In this document: positions 8,663-16,770 of the stretch, piece after piece
Layout of the letters: each line of letters opens with the position of its first letter
Position numbering within the stretch: the stretch's first letter is position 1
Origin: Aurantimonas endophytica
GTDB taxonomy: Bacteria; Pseudomonadota; Alphaproteobacteria; Rhizobiales; Rhizobiaceae
Reading direction: 5' to 3'
Assembly (NCBI RefSeq): GCF_014196845.1
Contig: NZ_JACIEM010000001.1
Span: 372,001-436,000, forward strand
DNA length: 64,000 nucleotides
Made by a program: the position numbers and the translations under genes
The notes under the pieces: model-generated
Told to the model about the DNA's origin: nothing
The model's database searches: none
What the model saw: the letters and a program-made list of their open reading frames with translations, nothing else

Positions 8663-9498
8663 GCCAGGCTCTCCAGGCGCTCTTCATGCGACTGGGCGAA
8701 GGCTGCGGCAGCGGCCGAGTCCTCGGCATCCTCGTCGGCAGCAGCGCGCATCTGCGTCCAGTCTTCCTCGCCGTAGATCCGGGTCAGCGCCGCGTCGTCG
8801 AGCGCCTCGGGCGGTCCGTCGAAAACGACCTCGCCGGCGCGCAGGCCGATGATCCGCCCGACGAACATGCGGGCCAGCATGACATCGTGGATGTTGACGA
8901 TCGCCGGCAGCGTGCGCTCCCGGCAGATCTCGACGATCAGCCGCATGATCTGCCGCGAGGTCTTCGGGTCGAGCGAGGCCGTCGGCTCGTCGACGAGCAG
9001 CAGCTCCGGGTTTTGCGCCAGCGCCCGTGCGATGCCGACGCGCTGGCGCTGGCCGCCCGAGAGCGCATCGGCGCGCTTGTCGACATGATCGGCTAGGCCG
9101 ACCCGGTCGAGTAGCGCGAAGGCGGTGTCGACGTCGGCCTGCGGGTAGCGCCGCGTGAAGGAGCGCCAGAAGGGCACGTAGCCGAGGCGGCCGGAGAGGA
9201 CGTTCTCCATCACCGTCAGCCGCTCGACCAGCGCGAATTCCTGGAAGATCATGCCGATCCGGCGGCGCACCTTGCGCAACTCGCCGCGGCCGAGCCGCGT
9301 GACGTCGAGATCGTTGAGGCGCACGCTGCCGGCGGTTGGCTCGACCAGCCGGTTGATGCAGCGGATGAGCGACGACTTGCCGGCGCCGGACGGGCCGATC
9401 AGCCCGACGACGTCGCCGGGCGCGACCGAGAAGGACACGCCGCGCAGGGCGAGATCGCCGGTCTTGTAGCGCTTCTCGAGGGCCTCGATCGTCAGCAT
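8659..9498 (-). CDS. phnC: Phosphonate-type ABC transporter ATPase PhnC
   Basis: 279 residues from the ATG where the ABC domain begins ([11 protein letters not shown]); a longer frame upstream has no support. Walker A is GPSGAGKSS (residues 35-43), the Q-loop is [13 protein letters not shown], the signature is [15 protein letters not shown], Walker B is [12 protein letters not shown], and the switch His is in [10 protein letters not shown]. The PhnC-specific insert with [12 protein letters not shown] is present. The last 30 residues are acidic and Ala-rich. It energises the two PhnE permeases. Confidence 0.93.
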   Translation of the reverse strand: MLTIEALEKRYKTGDLALRGVSFSVAPGDVVGLIGPSGAGKSSLIRCINRLVEPTAGSVRLNDLDVTRLGRGELRKVRRRIGMIFQEFALVERLTVMENVLSGRLGYVPFWRSFTRRYPQADVDTAFALLDRVGLADHVDKRADALSGGQRQRVGIARALAQNPELLLVDEPTASLDPKTSRQIMRLIVEICRERTLPAIVNIHDVMLARMFVGRIIGLRAGEVVFDGPPEALDDAALTRIYGEEDWTQMRAAADEDAEDSAAAAAFAQSHEERLESLA

Positions 9499-9546
9499 GT
9501 CGTTTCGCCTTTCCGCAAACGGCGGGCTTGGGGGCCACCGGATCGT

Positions 9547-9609
9547 CCGACCGGCGGCAAAGGACGGCGCGGACGATGGGTCCACGCCGTCTCAGGATGG
9601 TCCGGTCGG
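9547..9609 (-). promoter_or_regulatory. Nested stem-loop between phnD and phnC
   Basis: An outer 8-bp stem (CCGACCGG / CCGGTCGG) encloses a 7-bp stem (GACGGCG / CGCCGTC), which encloses GGAC / GTCC. There is no U-tract. Stem-loops after binding-protein genes commonly stabilise the upstream message or partly terminate, giving more binding protein than permease and ATPase. That role is inferred. Confidence 0.45.
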
Positions 9610-9628
9610 TTCGACGTGCGAACAGACC

Positions 9629-10594
9629 TTACTGGCAGGAGTAGGAGACGCCGTTGGCCTCGTCGATCTGGCGGATCACCGACCAGTCGTCCTTGAAGCT
9701 GATCTCGATGAACTGCTCCTCGCCGGACTTGCCGAATTCCTCCGCCAGCTTCGAGCCTTCCCAGGGGAAGGACATGAACGCTTCGCGGATCTTCTCCTGA
9801 AGCTCCGGCGTCAGGTTGTAGACGGTGCCGTAGCCGGTGGTCGGGAAGGTCTGCGAGGTGTAGACGACCTTGGTCGCGTCCGCCTCGACAGCGCCGCGCT
9901 CGACCATGCGGGTCTTCACCGAGTTGGCGATCGCCGCGGCGGGATAGTCGTTGTTGGCGACGCCGAGAATCGAAGTGTCGTGCGAGCCGGAGAAGACCGG
10001 CTCGAAGTCCTCGCCTGCGGCCATGTCGAACTCGCTGGCCAGGATCGCCGATGGCGCCTTGAAGCCGGAATTCGAGGTTTCCTGCGTGAAGGCGATCTGG
10101 CCGCCGCGCAGATCCTCGACTTCGGTGGCCTCGGAATCGCCGGGGACGATGATCTCCATCTCGTAGCCGAAGGAACCGTCCTTGGCCGCCATCATGGCGA
10201 AGGGACGGAAGCCGGCACAGGCGACGGCGATCGGGTTGGCACCGGTGTTGAAGCCGGAAATGTGCAGGCGGCCGGCGCGCATCGCTTCGAGCTGCGCGGC
10301 GTTCGACTGGACGGGGAAGAACTGCACCTCCTTGCCGGTGACTTCGGAAAGGTGCTCGAGGAAGCCCTCCCAGACGCCGGCGTAGACGGCGGGGTCCTCG
10401 ACCGGCGTGTAGGCGAAGACCAGCGTGTCGGGATCGACGAGTTCGCTCGCCTCGGTCGGGATGTCGGCGAGGAGGTCGCCGTCGCTGTCGGTGAAGCGGC
10501 TGTCGAGGGCGAACTGCGCCTGCGCGGTCCCGAGCAGCAGGGCAAGGGCGCCAGCCGTGGCGAAGGCGTGAGCGGAGAGCTTCCTGAGGTTCAT
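9629..10594 (-). CDS. phnD: Periplasmic phosphonate/phosphite-type binding protein PhnD
   Basis: 321 residues with a Sec signal peptide (basic MNLRKL, hydrophobic core, cleavage near GTAQAQ). The mature part has the PhnD fold: FAYTPVEDPAVYAGVWEGFL, QSNAAQLEAMRAGRLHISGF, then the ligand-side ETSNSGFKAPSAI. It is the cargo receptor of the phnDCEE transporter and the first gene of the operon. A PHO-box-like array lies about 75 nt upstream. It belongs to the same superfamily as AioX further right in the window. The ligand (phosphonate, phosphite, phosphate or an oxyanion mimic) is not settled by sequence. Confidence 0.92.
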   Translation of the reverse strand: MNLRKLSAHAFATAGALALLLGTAQAQFALDSRFTDSDGDLLADIPTEASELVDPDTLVFAYTPVEDPAVYAGVWEGFLEHLSEVTGKEVQFFPVQSNAAQLEAMRAGRLHISGFNTGANPIAVACAGFRPFAMMAAKDGSFGYEMEIIVPGDSEATEVEDLRGGQIAFTQETSNSGFKAPSAILASEFDMAAGEDFEPVFSGSHDTSILGVANNDYPAAAIANSVKTRMVERGAVEADATKVVYTSQTFPTTGYGTVYNLTPELQEKIREAFMSFPWEGSKLAEEFGKSGEEQFIEISFKDDWSVIRQIDEANGVSYSCQ

Positions 10595-10670
10595 GGGTCG
10601 CGTTCCCTGTCGAGGAGAGCCGAGGGGCTGCGGCGTTTTATTGACCCCTGAGGGCGGATAGCCCGCGCGA

Positions 10671-10710
10671 ATGACAGCGACGCAACAACCGGATGACAGA
10701 ACAATGAATG
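10671..10710 (-). promoter_or_regulatory. PHO-box-like array upstream of phnD
   Basis: On the minus strand four heptamers start exactly 11 bp apart. They are CATTCAT (10710-10704), CTGTCAT (10699-10693), TTGTTGC (10688-10682) and CTGTCAT (10677-10671). Two match the PHO-box half-site CTGTCAT perfectly, and the 7+4 periodicity is that of PhoB sites. It ends 77 nt before the phnD ATG, which suggests phosphate-starvation control. Confidence 0.7.
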
Positions 10711-10859
10711 TCCGGGCCGCTGACGGATCTGACGTTATTGGGAAGGCGACCGTAGCTTACTGCCCCCCGTGGGGATGCGACCGGAATGGCAGCGGACGCT
10801 GAGACGCCGGCGTTGCCGATTGCCCGGACGCTTCGGCGGCGCGGCGCGACGGCCTGCGC

Positions 10860-12149
10860 TCAGACGCTGCCGTAGAGGCCGAGGCGATCCATCGGCAGGA
10901 AGCTCAAGCGGTCGCCCGGCGACACCTGCTCGATGTCCGCCGGGATGATGCAGAACCCGTCGGCGGCGGTGAGCGGCATCAGTCGGGCCGAGCCGCCCCG
11001 CCCCAGCGTCTCGACGACAAGCGTGCCGTCGCGCTCGCGCCCCGTGACGCAAGCGGGGGCGAATTCGATACGACCCGGCGTAACGCGACGTTCGAAACCT
11101 GCGGTCGCGGGCAACGTACGCAAGACTGGCGCGGGCATGCCGGCGAGCACCGCCAAGACCTGCCGGCCGATGATCATGGCGCCGACCAGCGCCGCCAGCG
11201 GATTGCCAGGCAGGCCAAGAATGGCAGCATGGCCGATCCGGCCGAAGGCGAGGGGCTTTCCGGGCTTCATGCCGATCTTGAGGGGGGTGAGGAAGCCACC
11301 GGCCGCTTCCACCGATCCGCGGACGAGGTCCTCCTCGCCGACCGAGACGCCGCCCGAGGTGATGACCAGATCGGCCCTTGCTGCCGCGTCCCGGATTGCT
11401 GCGGCGATCCCCGCGGCGTCGTCGGGGACGATCCCGGCGTCGATCGTCTCGATCGCCGGATGATCGAACAGCGCCAGCAGCATGACGCGGTTGGAATCGT
11501 AGATCGCGCCTTCGGAAAGGGTTTCTCCCGGCGCCCGCAACTCGGTGCCGGTGGAGAGGACGGCGACCCGCAGCCGCCGTCCGACCGAGACACGCGAAAG
11601 GCCGGACGCTGCGAGCAGCGCCAGATGCCGCGGATCGATGACCGTGCCGCCGGGCAGCAGGTCGGCACCGGCCGGGACGTCCTCGCCTGCAAGCCGGATG
11701 TTGTCGCCGGCCCGGTAGCTTCGGCGGGGCATGACGACACCGTCAACGACGTCCGCATGCTCCTGCATCACCACCGCGTCGCATCCGAACGGAACGGCGG
11801 CCCCGGTGAATATCCGCACGGCATCGCCAGGACGGACTTCGCCGCTCAACGGCCGGCCGGCGGCAACGCGGCCGACCAGCCTGTAGCTGGCATCCTCATC
11901 GGGTGCGGAACGGAAGGCGAGGGCATAGCCGTCGACCGCGGAATGGTCGAAGGGCGGCAGGCTGCGCGGCGCCGCGATCGCGCCGCGCAGGATGCGGCCG
12001 CGCGCCTGGCCCAGAGGAACCGTTTCGACGCCGGCGATCGGCACCAGCGTCGCCAGCACCCGGGCCGCGGCTTCCGCCGGTGTCAGCAGGCGCCTCGCAT
12101 CCGAACAGATGTCGGCGCCCGGGTCCTCGCTTCGTGCCATGCTCGCCAT
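10860..12149 (-). CDS. moeA: Molybdopterin molybdotransferase MoeA
   Basis: 429 residues. MoeA domains are visible: the N-terminal domain with PPFDHSAVDGYAL, the MoCF/MogA-like domain with LSTGTEL, YDSNRVMLLAL and ITSGGVSVGEEDLV, then GLPGNPLAALV, and a C-terminal beta-barrel ending FLPMDRLGLYGSV. MoeA inserts molybdenum into adenylated molybdopterin in the cytoplasm. Its place directly downstream of aioA on the same strand indicates dedicated cofactor supply for arsenite oxidase, as in other aio loci. A second ATG three codons in (MARSEDPG) is an alternative start. Confidence 0.95.
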   Translation of the reverse strand: MASMARSEDPGADICSDARRLLTPAEAAARVLATLVPIAGVETVPLGQARGRILRGAIAAPRSLPPFDHSAVDGYALAFRSAPDEDASYRLVGRVAAGRPLSGEVRPGDAVRIFTGAAVPFGCDAVVMQEHADVVDGVVMPRRSYRAGDNIRLAGEDVPAGADLLPGGTVIDPRHLALLAASGLSRVSVGRRLRVAVLSTGTELRAPGETLSEGAIYDSNRVMLLALFDHPAIETIDAGIVPDDAAGIAAAIRDAAARADLVITSGGVSVGEEDLVRGSVEAAGGFLTPLKIGMKPGKPLAFGRIGHAAILGLPGNPLAALVGAMIIGRQVLAVLAGMPAPVLRTLPATAGFERRVTPGRIEFAPACVTGRERDGTLVVETLGRGGSARLMPLTAADGFCIIPADIEQVSPGDRLSFLPMDRLGLYGSV

Positions 12150-12172
12150 CCCGATTGCCCTGTTGCCGTGGA

Positions 12173-12198
12173 GCAAGGGCGGCTCGCGCCGCCCTTGC
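12173..12198 (-). terminator. Stem-loop between aioA and moeA
   Basis: A perfect 11-bp stem (GCAAGGGCGGC / GCCGCCCTTGC) with loop TCGC begins 4 nt after the aioA stop and ends 23 nt before the moeA start. No U-tract follows. It could attenuate or process transcription into moeA. Confidence 0.55.
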
Positions 12199-12202
12199 TT
12201 CG

Positions 12203-14749
12203 TCAGACCCGGTATTCCTTCGACTTGAAGGTGAGGTGGCCGACCGAGGCCGGCTTGTCCGCCAGCTTGCGGATGTTTGCCCAGGTATTCTTGTAGTTCG
12301 GGATGATCAGCTCGTTGACGCCGGCATTGACGACGTTGCCCTGCACGCCGCTCGGATAGCCGAAAAGCATGAAGGTCTCGCCAGGGCGTGCCGAGGGCGT
12401 CGGGTAGACCATCGCCTGGGTCGAGCCGACATCGTTCCAGACCTCGACCAGGTCGCCCTCGGCGACCGACAGCTTCGCCATGTCGTCGGGATGCATGTCG
12501 ATGAACGGATAGGGCCAGCGGTCCATGACCATCTCGTTTTCCTTGTCGAGATAGGCCGACTGCCACACCAGATTGGCCCGGCCATTGTTGATCAGGAACG
12601 GGAAGCGCTCGCGCTCGGCTTCCTTGCCCTCGGCCTGGAGCCCGCTCCATTCGGCGACGAGGAACAGCGCCCGGCCATCGTCCGTCCCGAACTTGCCGTC
12701 AGCATAGAGCCGCTTGGTGCCGACGATCTTGCCGTCCTCGAAGCCCGTGGCCGGCTCCTGGAAGCCGTTGGTGCCCATGGCGCGCAGCCGGTCGTAGGTG
12801 ACGTGCTCGCCGCCGGCGGCGTTCTTGCGGTAGCCATCCTCGAAGACGTCTTCCTCGGTCTGCCAGTCGAAGCCCTGGAACTTGTCGGCATAGGCCGCGT
12901 CGCCCATCTCGCGCAGCACACGCTCCATGTTGTTGGCGAGCCGCGCGGCGATGATCGCATCGCCCATCGCCTGGCCGGGAGGGTCCATGTAGCGCTCGGT
13001 GATGCGCATGCGGCGCTCGCCGTTCATCGACGTCAGGTTGATCTCGCCGGCGGTCGCTGCGGGCAGGATGACGTGTGCCGCCTCGCCGATGCTGGTCGGG
13101 ACGATGTCGACATCGACCACGAACAGGCCGCCATCGTCGATGGCCGCGACGATGGCGTTCACCAGCGCCTCGCGGTCGCCATAGGGAACCGAGTTGATCG
13201 CGTCCTTCACCTTGTCGCTGCGCTCCTTGTAGGTGCGCTTGAACTGCATGGCGTTGAGCGTCGTCTTGTAGTTGTCGCAGCCCCAGATGTGGTGGACAGC
13301 GCCTTCGCCATTGATCAGGAGCTGGTCGACGTAAGGTGCCGGGCGCCCGATGAAGCCGTCGCTCGGACGCACATAGCCCTCCTGGTGGCCGCCGAGGCGC
13401 ACGACGCCGCCGCCGGGCCGGCCGACATTGCCGGTCGCCAGCGCGAGGTTCACCAGCGCGCCATTGGTGCGATAGTTGTCGTTGCCCCAGATCAGGCCCT
13501 TCTCGTACGCGAACATCGTCCGCCGGCGCGCATTGTCGCCCTTCGGCTGCGCGATCCATTCGGCCGCCTTGCGGATGTCGTCGACCGAAAGGCCGGTGAT
13601 TTCCGCCGCCTGCTCGAGACTGGTGCGGTTGCGCTCCACCGCGTCGGCGAAGGTCGTCAGCGGCGCCGGCTGGCCCTTGGTGGAGGGCTTGCGCGGCAGC
13701 ATCTGGGACTGGTCGGCGCCGGCCTCGGTGCCCGCCACGGCGGTGTGGGCGTCGATGAATTCCTGGTCCACCCAGCCCTGGTCGGCGATGTAGGTGAACA
13801 TCGCGTTCAGCAGCACCATGTCGGTGCCGGCCTTCACCGGAAGATGCAGGACGTTGTCGGCCCCGGCCTCGACCTCGCAGGCATTGACGCTGACGGTGCG
13901 CCGCGGGTCGACGAAGACGATGCGCGCGGCGGGGTGTTCCTCGCCGGGGGTCTCGCTGTCCTTGAGGCTGGCGGTGCTGCCGCGCAGGTTGGGGATCCAG
14001 TGGTTGAGGAAGTAGTTGGTCTGCGCCTCGAGCGGGTTCGCCCCGACGACGAAGATCGTGTCGGCGAGTTCGGCGTCCTCGTAGCAGTTGTTGAGCTCGC
14101 CGACGCCCATGTCGCGGGTGGCATGGACCTCGGAATTGTAGGCCGGGCGGTTGTGGATGCGGATGTTGCGCACCTTCATCGCCTCGAAATAGAGCTTGCC
14201 GGTGCCCCAGGTGAACTCGTAGCCGCCGCCGGCGCCGCCATGGTCGGCGGCCGAGACGACGAGGGCGTCCTCGCCGCGGTCCTTGACGATCCGCGCGGTG
14301 ACGCGGGCGACGAGGTCGAGCGCGTCGTCCCAGCTCGTCGGCTGCAACTGGCCGTAGCGCCAGACCAGCGGGTCGGTGAGGCGCTGCATCTGCGTCTGGC
14401 GGGCCCGGCTGTAGCTCATCTCGGCGATGCGCGTGCCGCGCGGCGAGCCGAGGCCGGAATTGACGACGCACTCATGGTCGGGCTTGACCACCAGATGCAC
14501 GTCGCGGCCGTCCTGCTTGACGACATTGTACATCGACGGCGAATACCAGGCGGCCGTCTGCGGTGGCTGCTGAACCGAGAGGTCCTCGCCAAAAGCGTTG
14601 TCCGCGGCGGCGACGCCGCCCTGCCGGTTGATGTCCCAGCTATAGGCCTTGTAGCCGCAACCGACGATGCAATAGTGGCAGACGACGGTCTGCACCTTGG
14701 CCTCGGCGGGGATGATCGGCAGGCGATCGATCTGTCTTTTGTAAGCCAT
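12203..14749 (-). CDS. aioA: Arsenite oxidase large (molybdopterin) subunit AioA
   Basis: 848 residues, the length of AioA. The N-terminal [3Fe-4S] site is C-x2-C-x3-C (Cys24, Cys27, Cys31 in VVCHYCIVGCGYKAYSW); the absence of a fourth nearby Cys and the GYKAYSW context separate arsenite oxidase from formate dehydrogenase or nitrate reductase. Further family stretches are HECVVNSGLGSPRGTR, ADHGGAGGGYEFTWGTGK and FVVGANPLEAQTNYF. No signal peptide is visible; export is expected to be piggy-backed on AioB. It oxidises arsenite to arsenate at a bis-MGD molybdenum centre. SD GGGAGG precedes the ATG, 12 nt after aioB. A very long antisense open frame here is an artefact of GC-rich codon use. Confidence 0.96.
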   Translation of the reverse strand: MAYKRQIDRLPIIPAEAKVQTVVCHYCIVGCGYKAYSWDINRQGGVAAADNAFGEDLSVQQPPQTAAWYSPSMYNVVKQDGRDVHLVVKPDHECVVNSGLGSPRGTRIAEMSYSRARQTQMQRLTDPLVWRYGQLQPTSWDDALDLVARVTARIVKDRGEDALVVSAADHGGAGGGYEFTWGTGKLYFEAMKVRNIRIHNRPAYNSEVHATRDMGVGELNNCYEDAELADTIFVVGANPLEAQTNYFLNHWIPNLRGSTASLKDSETPGEEHPAARIVFVDPRRTVSVNACEVEAGADNVLHLPVKAGTDMVLLNAMFTYIADQGWVDQEFIDAHTAVAGTEAGADQSQMLPRKPSTKGQPAPLTTFADAVERNRTSLEQAAEITGLSVDDIRKAAEWIAQPKGDNARRRTMFAYEKGLIWGNDNYRTNGALVNLALATGNVGRPGGGVVRLGGHQEGYVRPSDGFIGRPAPYVDQLLINGEGAVHHIWGCDNYKTTLNAMQFKRTYKERSDKVKDAINSVPYGDREALVNAIVAAIDDGGLFVVDVDIVPTSIGEAAHVILPAATAGEINLTSMNGERRMRITERYMDPPGQAMGDAIIAARLANNMERVLREMGDAAYADKFQGFDWQTEEDVFEDGYRKNAAGGEHVTYDRLRAMGTNGFQEPATGFEDGKIVGTKRLYADGKFGTDDGRALFLVAEWSGLQAEGKEAERERFPFLINNGRANLVWQSAYLDKENEMVMDRWPYPFIDMHPDDMAKLSVAEGDLVEVWNDVGSTQAMVYPTPSARPGETFMLFGYPSGVQGNVVNAGVNELIIPNYKNTWANIRKLADKPASVGHLTFKSKEYRV

Positions 14750-14761
14750 GTGACCCTCCCT

Positions 14762-15289
14762 TTAGAGAACGTTCGACAGACGACCGTAGAGCAGCTCATC
14801 GACGCCCTCGGCGTAGATGTCGCCCTTGTCGTCGACGCGCAGCACGTATTGCGGCAGGTTCTGCGTCGCCTGTCCCCAGACCTGCATGCCGCCCTGTTCG
14901 GCATCGAAGACCGAGTAGTGGCCGGGGCAATTGAAGGTCCGGGAATCGGCGGTGTAGGAGAGTGGGAAGCCCTGATGCGGGCAGCTCGTGGTGAAGCCGA
15001 CGATGTCGCTGTCCGGGCCGGCGCCGCCGGGCACCGCCTTGCCGAGCTTCAGGAGCACGCCCGGCGCGTCGTCGTCCGGATAGGCGACGTAGAGCGGGTC
15101 GTTTTCCGTCAGCTCGCTGACATTGCCGAGGCGGTTCGACGGGTAGGACACTCGCGCGAGCTGGGCCGGCACGGCAGTCTGGGCCTGCGCCGGCATTGCG
15201 GCGGTCGCGGCGGCGCCTGCCGCGGCAACGGCGCTACCGCGCAGGAACTGGCGGCGGCCGATATCGACCTTCTTGTCGCATCTCTGCAT
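14762..15289 (-). CDS. aioB: Arsenite oxidase small (Rieske) subunit AioB
   Basis: 175 residues. The Tat signal has IGRRQFLRG followed by an Ala-rich segment to MPAQAQ; this leader is known to carry the AioBA complex to the periplasm. The Rieske [2Fe-2S] ligands are Cys103 and His105 (SCPHQGF) and Cys121 and His124 (NCPGHYS). Phe108 and Gly123 occupy the positions that hold a disulphide in the Alcaligenes-type subunit, so this is the rhizobial NT-26-like form without the bridge. It passes electrons from AioA to a periplasmic c-type acceptor. SD GGGAGG lies 6 nt ahead of the ATG and a sigma-54-type promoter 33 nt upstream. Confidence 0.96.
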   Translation of the reverse strand: MQRCDKKVDIGRRQFLRGSAVAAAGAAATAAMPAQAQTAVPAQLARVSYPSNRLGNVSELTENDPLYVAYPDDDAPGVLLKLGKAVPGGAGPDSDIVGFTTSCPHQGFPLSYTADSRTFNCPGHYSVFDAEQGGMQVWGQATQNLPQYVLRVDDKGDIYAEGVDELLYGRLSNVL

Positions 15290-15321
15290 TGAAACCTCCC
15301 TCTGAAATCAGGAAGGGCCGT

Positions 15322-15337
15322 TGCAGGACGCGTGCCA
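15322..15337 (-). promoter_or_regulatory. Sigma-54 (-24/-12) promoter of aioBA
   Basis: The minus strand reads TGGCACGCGTCCTGCA. GG at -24 and GC at -12 are separated by the required 10 nt and the flanks match the consensus TGGCACG and TGCA. Transcription would start near 15311, about 20 nt ahead of aioB. AioR, a sigma-54 activator, is encoded just upstream. Confidence 0.82.
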
Positions 15338-15462
15338 GTTTAGAACACCCCTAAGGACCGGGGCCGGAACACCGGACGGGTCGGCCCGTGTGCGGATTTC
15401 CGGACATGCTGCACTGCCGTCCGTCCGCGATCCCGAACATCGCAGCGCGCGCGGCCTCGGCT

Positions 15463-16770
15463 CTAGGAGCCGAGGCCGAAGCGGCGCATCTTTTCCCAAA
15501 GCGTGGTGCGGGAGACCGACAGCAGCCGGGCGGCATCACCGATCTGGCCGCTCGTCGCCCCCAGCGCCCGGACGATCTCGCGGCGTTCGGCGGCATCCCT
15601 CGCGGTTGCCAACGAGGCGACGACAGACGTTGTGTCCGCCGGCGCCGGCTGCTCGGGAAACAGATCGACCGGCGCTATCCAGTCGCCGTCGGCGAGCGCC
15701 ACGGCGCGCTCCACCCGGTTGCGCAGTTCCCGGACGTTGCCCGGCCAGGCATGAACGATCGCGGCCTCTTCGGCGAGCGAGCTGATGCCGCGCAGGGAAG
15801 TGCCGTCCTGCGTCAGCGCATCGAAGAAACGCTGCATCAGCCAAGGGATGTCCTCGGGTCGATCGCGCAACGGCGGCACCTCGATGGAGACGACGTTGAT
15901 GCGGTAGAGGAGGTCCTCCCGGAAGCGCCCGTCGGCAACCGCCCTCGGCAGCGCCTGGTTGGTCGCCGTGACGACGCGGGCACGGAACGGCACGGGGGCC
16001 GCCCCGCCGACGCGGTCGATCTCGCGGTTCTCCAAAAGGCGCAGCAACTTGCCTTGCAGTTTCAGCGGCATCTCGCCGATCTCGTCGAGGAAGAGAGTGC
16101 CTCCACCGGCGCGTTCGGCATAGCCGAGATGCTTGTCGACGGCGCCGGAGAAGGCGCCGCGCTCGTGACCGAAGATCTCGCTTTCGATGAGGTCGTCCGG
16201 GATGGCCGCGCAGTTCACCGCCACGAACGGCTCCTCGGCATTGGCGGACCTTGCATGAAGGAAGCGGGCGCAGACTTCCTTGCCGACCCCGGTTTCGCCG
16301 GTGACGAGTACCGGGGCGGGTCGGTCGGCGAGCCGGAGCAAGAGGGTCTCGATCGCCCGCATGCCGGGCGACAGGCCCAGAACGCCGCTGGCTTCCGATT
16401 CAATCGGCCGCAACAGGCCGTCGAGGCGCCCGAGGAATTCGTCCATCGGGAAGGGCTTGGTCAGATAGTCGCCGGCCCCGGCCCGCATCAGTCGAACCGC
16501 CTGATCGACGTCGCCATAGCCGGTGATGAACAGGAAGGGCGCCGCAGTCTTGTCGGACATCTGCCGGAACAGGTCTTCGCCCGTCATCTGCGGCAGGCGG
16601 ATGTCGCAGATGACGATGTCCGGCTTGAACTTTGGGACTTCCCGGGCGGCCGCGGTGCCGTCCCGCCACCATTTGACGGTGCCGCCTTCCAGCGTCAGGC
16701 GCTGGAGCAGCGACTCTCCCATGATCGGATCATCCTCGACAAGGGCGACCCGGCGGCGCTCAAGCAACAT
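15463..16770 (-). CDS. aioR: Sigma-54-dependent response regulator AioR
   Basis: 435 residues in three domains. The receiver has acidic residues VEDDP and phospho-acceptor Asp56 (ICDIRLP) with Lys in LTKPF. The AAA+ domain has Walker A GETGVGKE (158-165), a GAFSGA loop (205-210) and Walker B-like GGTLFLDEIGEMPL. The C-terminal Fis-type helix-turn-helix is GDAARLLSVSRTTLWEKM. The loop is GAFSGA rather than the usual GAFTGA, a conservative Thr-to-Ser change in the sigma-54 contact loop. Start chosen at MLLERRRVALVEDD, which overlaps the aioS stop by 11 nt. It would activate aioBA after phosphorylation by AioS. Confidence 0.93.
   Translation of the reverse strand: MLLERRRVALVEDDPIMGESLLQRLTLEGGTVKWWRDGTAAAREVPKFKPDIVICDIRLPQMTGEDLFRQMSDKTAAPFLFITGYGDVDQAVRLMRAGAGDYLTKPFPMDEFLGRLDGLLRPIESEASGVLGLSPGMRAIETLLLRLADRPAPVLVTGETGVGKEVCARFLHARSANAEEPFVAVNCAAIPDDLIESEIFGHERGAFSGAVDKHLGYAERAGGGTLFLDEIGEMPLKLQGKLLRLLENREIDRVGGAAPVPFRARVVTATNQALPRAVADGRFREDLLYRINVVSIEVPPLRDRPEDIPWLMQRFFDALTQDGTSLRGISSLAEEAAIVHAWPGNVRELRNRVERAVALADGDWIAPVDLFPEQPAPADTTSVVASLATARDAAERREIVRALGATSGQIGDAARLLSVSRTTLWEKMRRFGLGS

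Noticed and set aside
12203-14749. AioA as a formate dehydrogenase or periplasmic nitrate reductase
   Set aside because: The N-terminal motif has only three cysteines (C-x2-C-x3-C), the adjacent gene is the Rieske subunit, and aioXSR and moeA surround it. All point to arsenite oxidase.
11903-15292. A very long + strand open frame (over 1100 codons) opposite aioA and aioB
   Set aside because: It is antisense to clearly conserved genes. Its composition (Ala/Arg/Val/Asp rich without any domain) follows from GC-rich third positions of the true genes.
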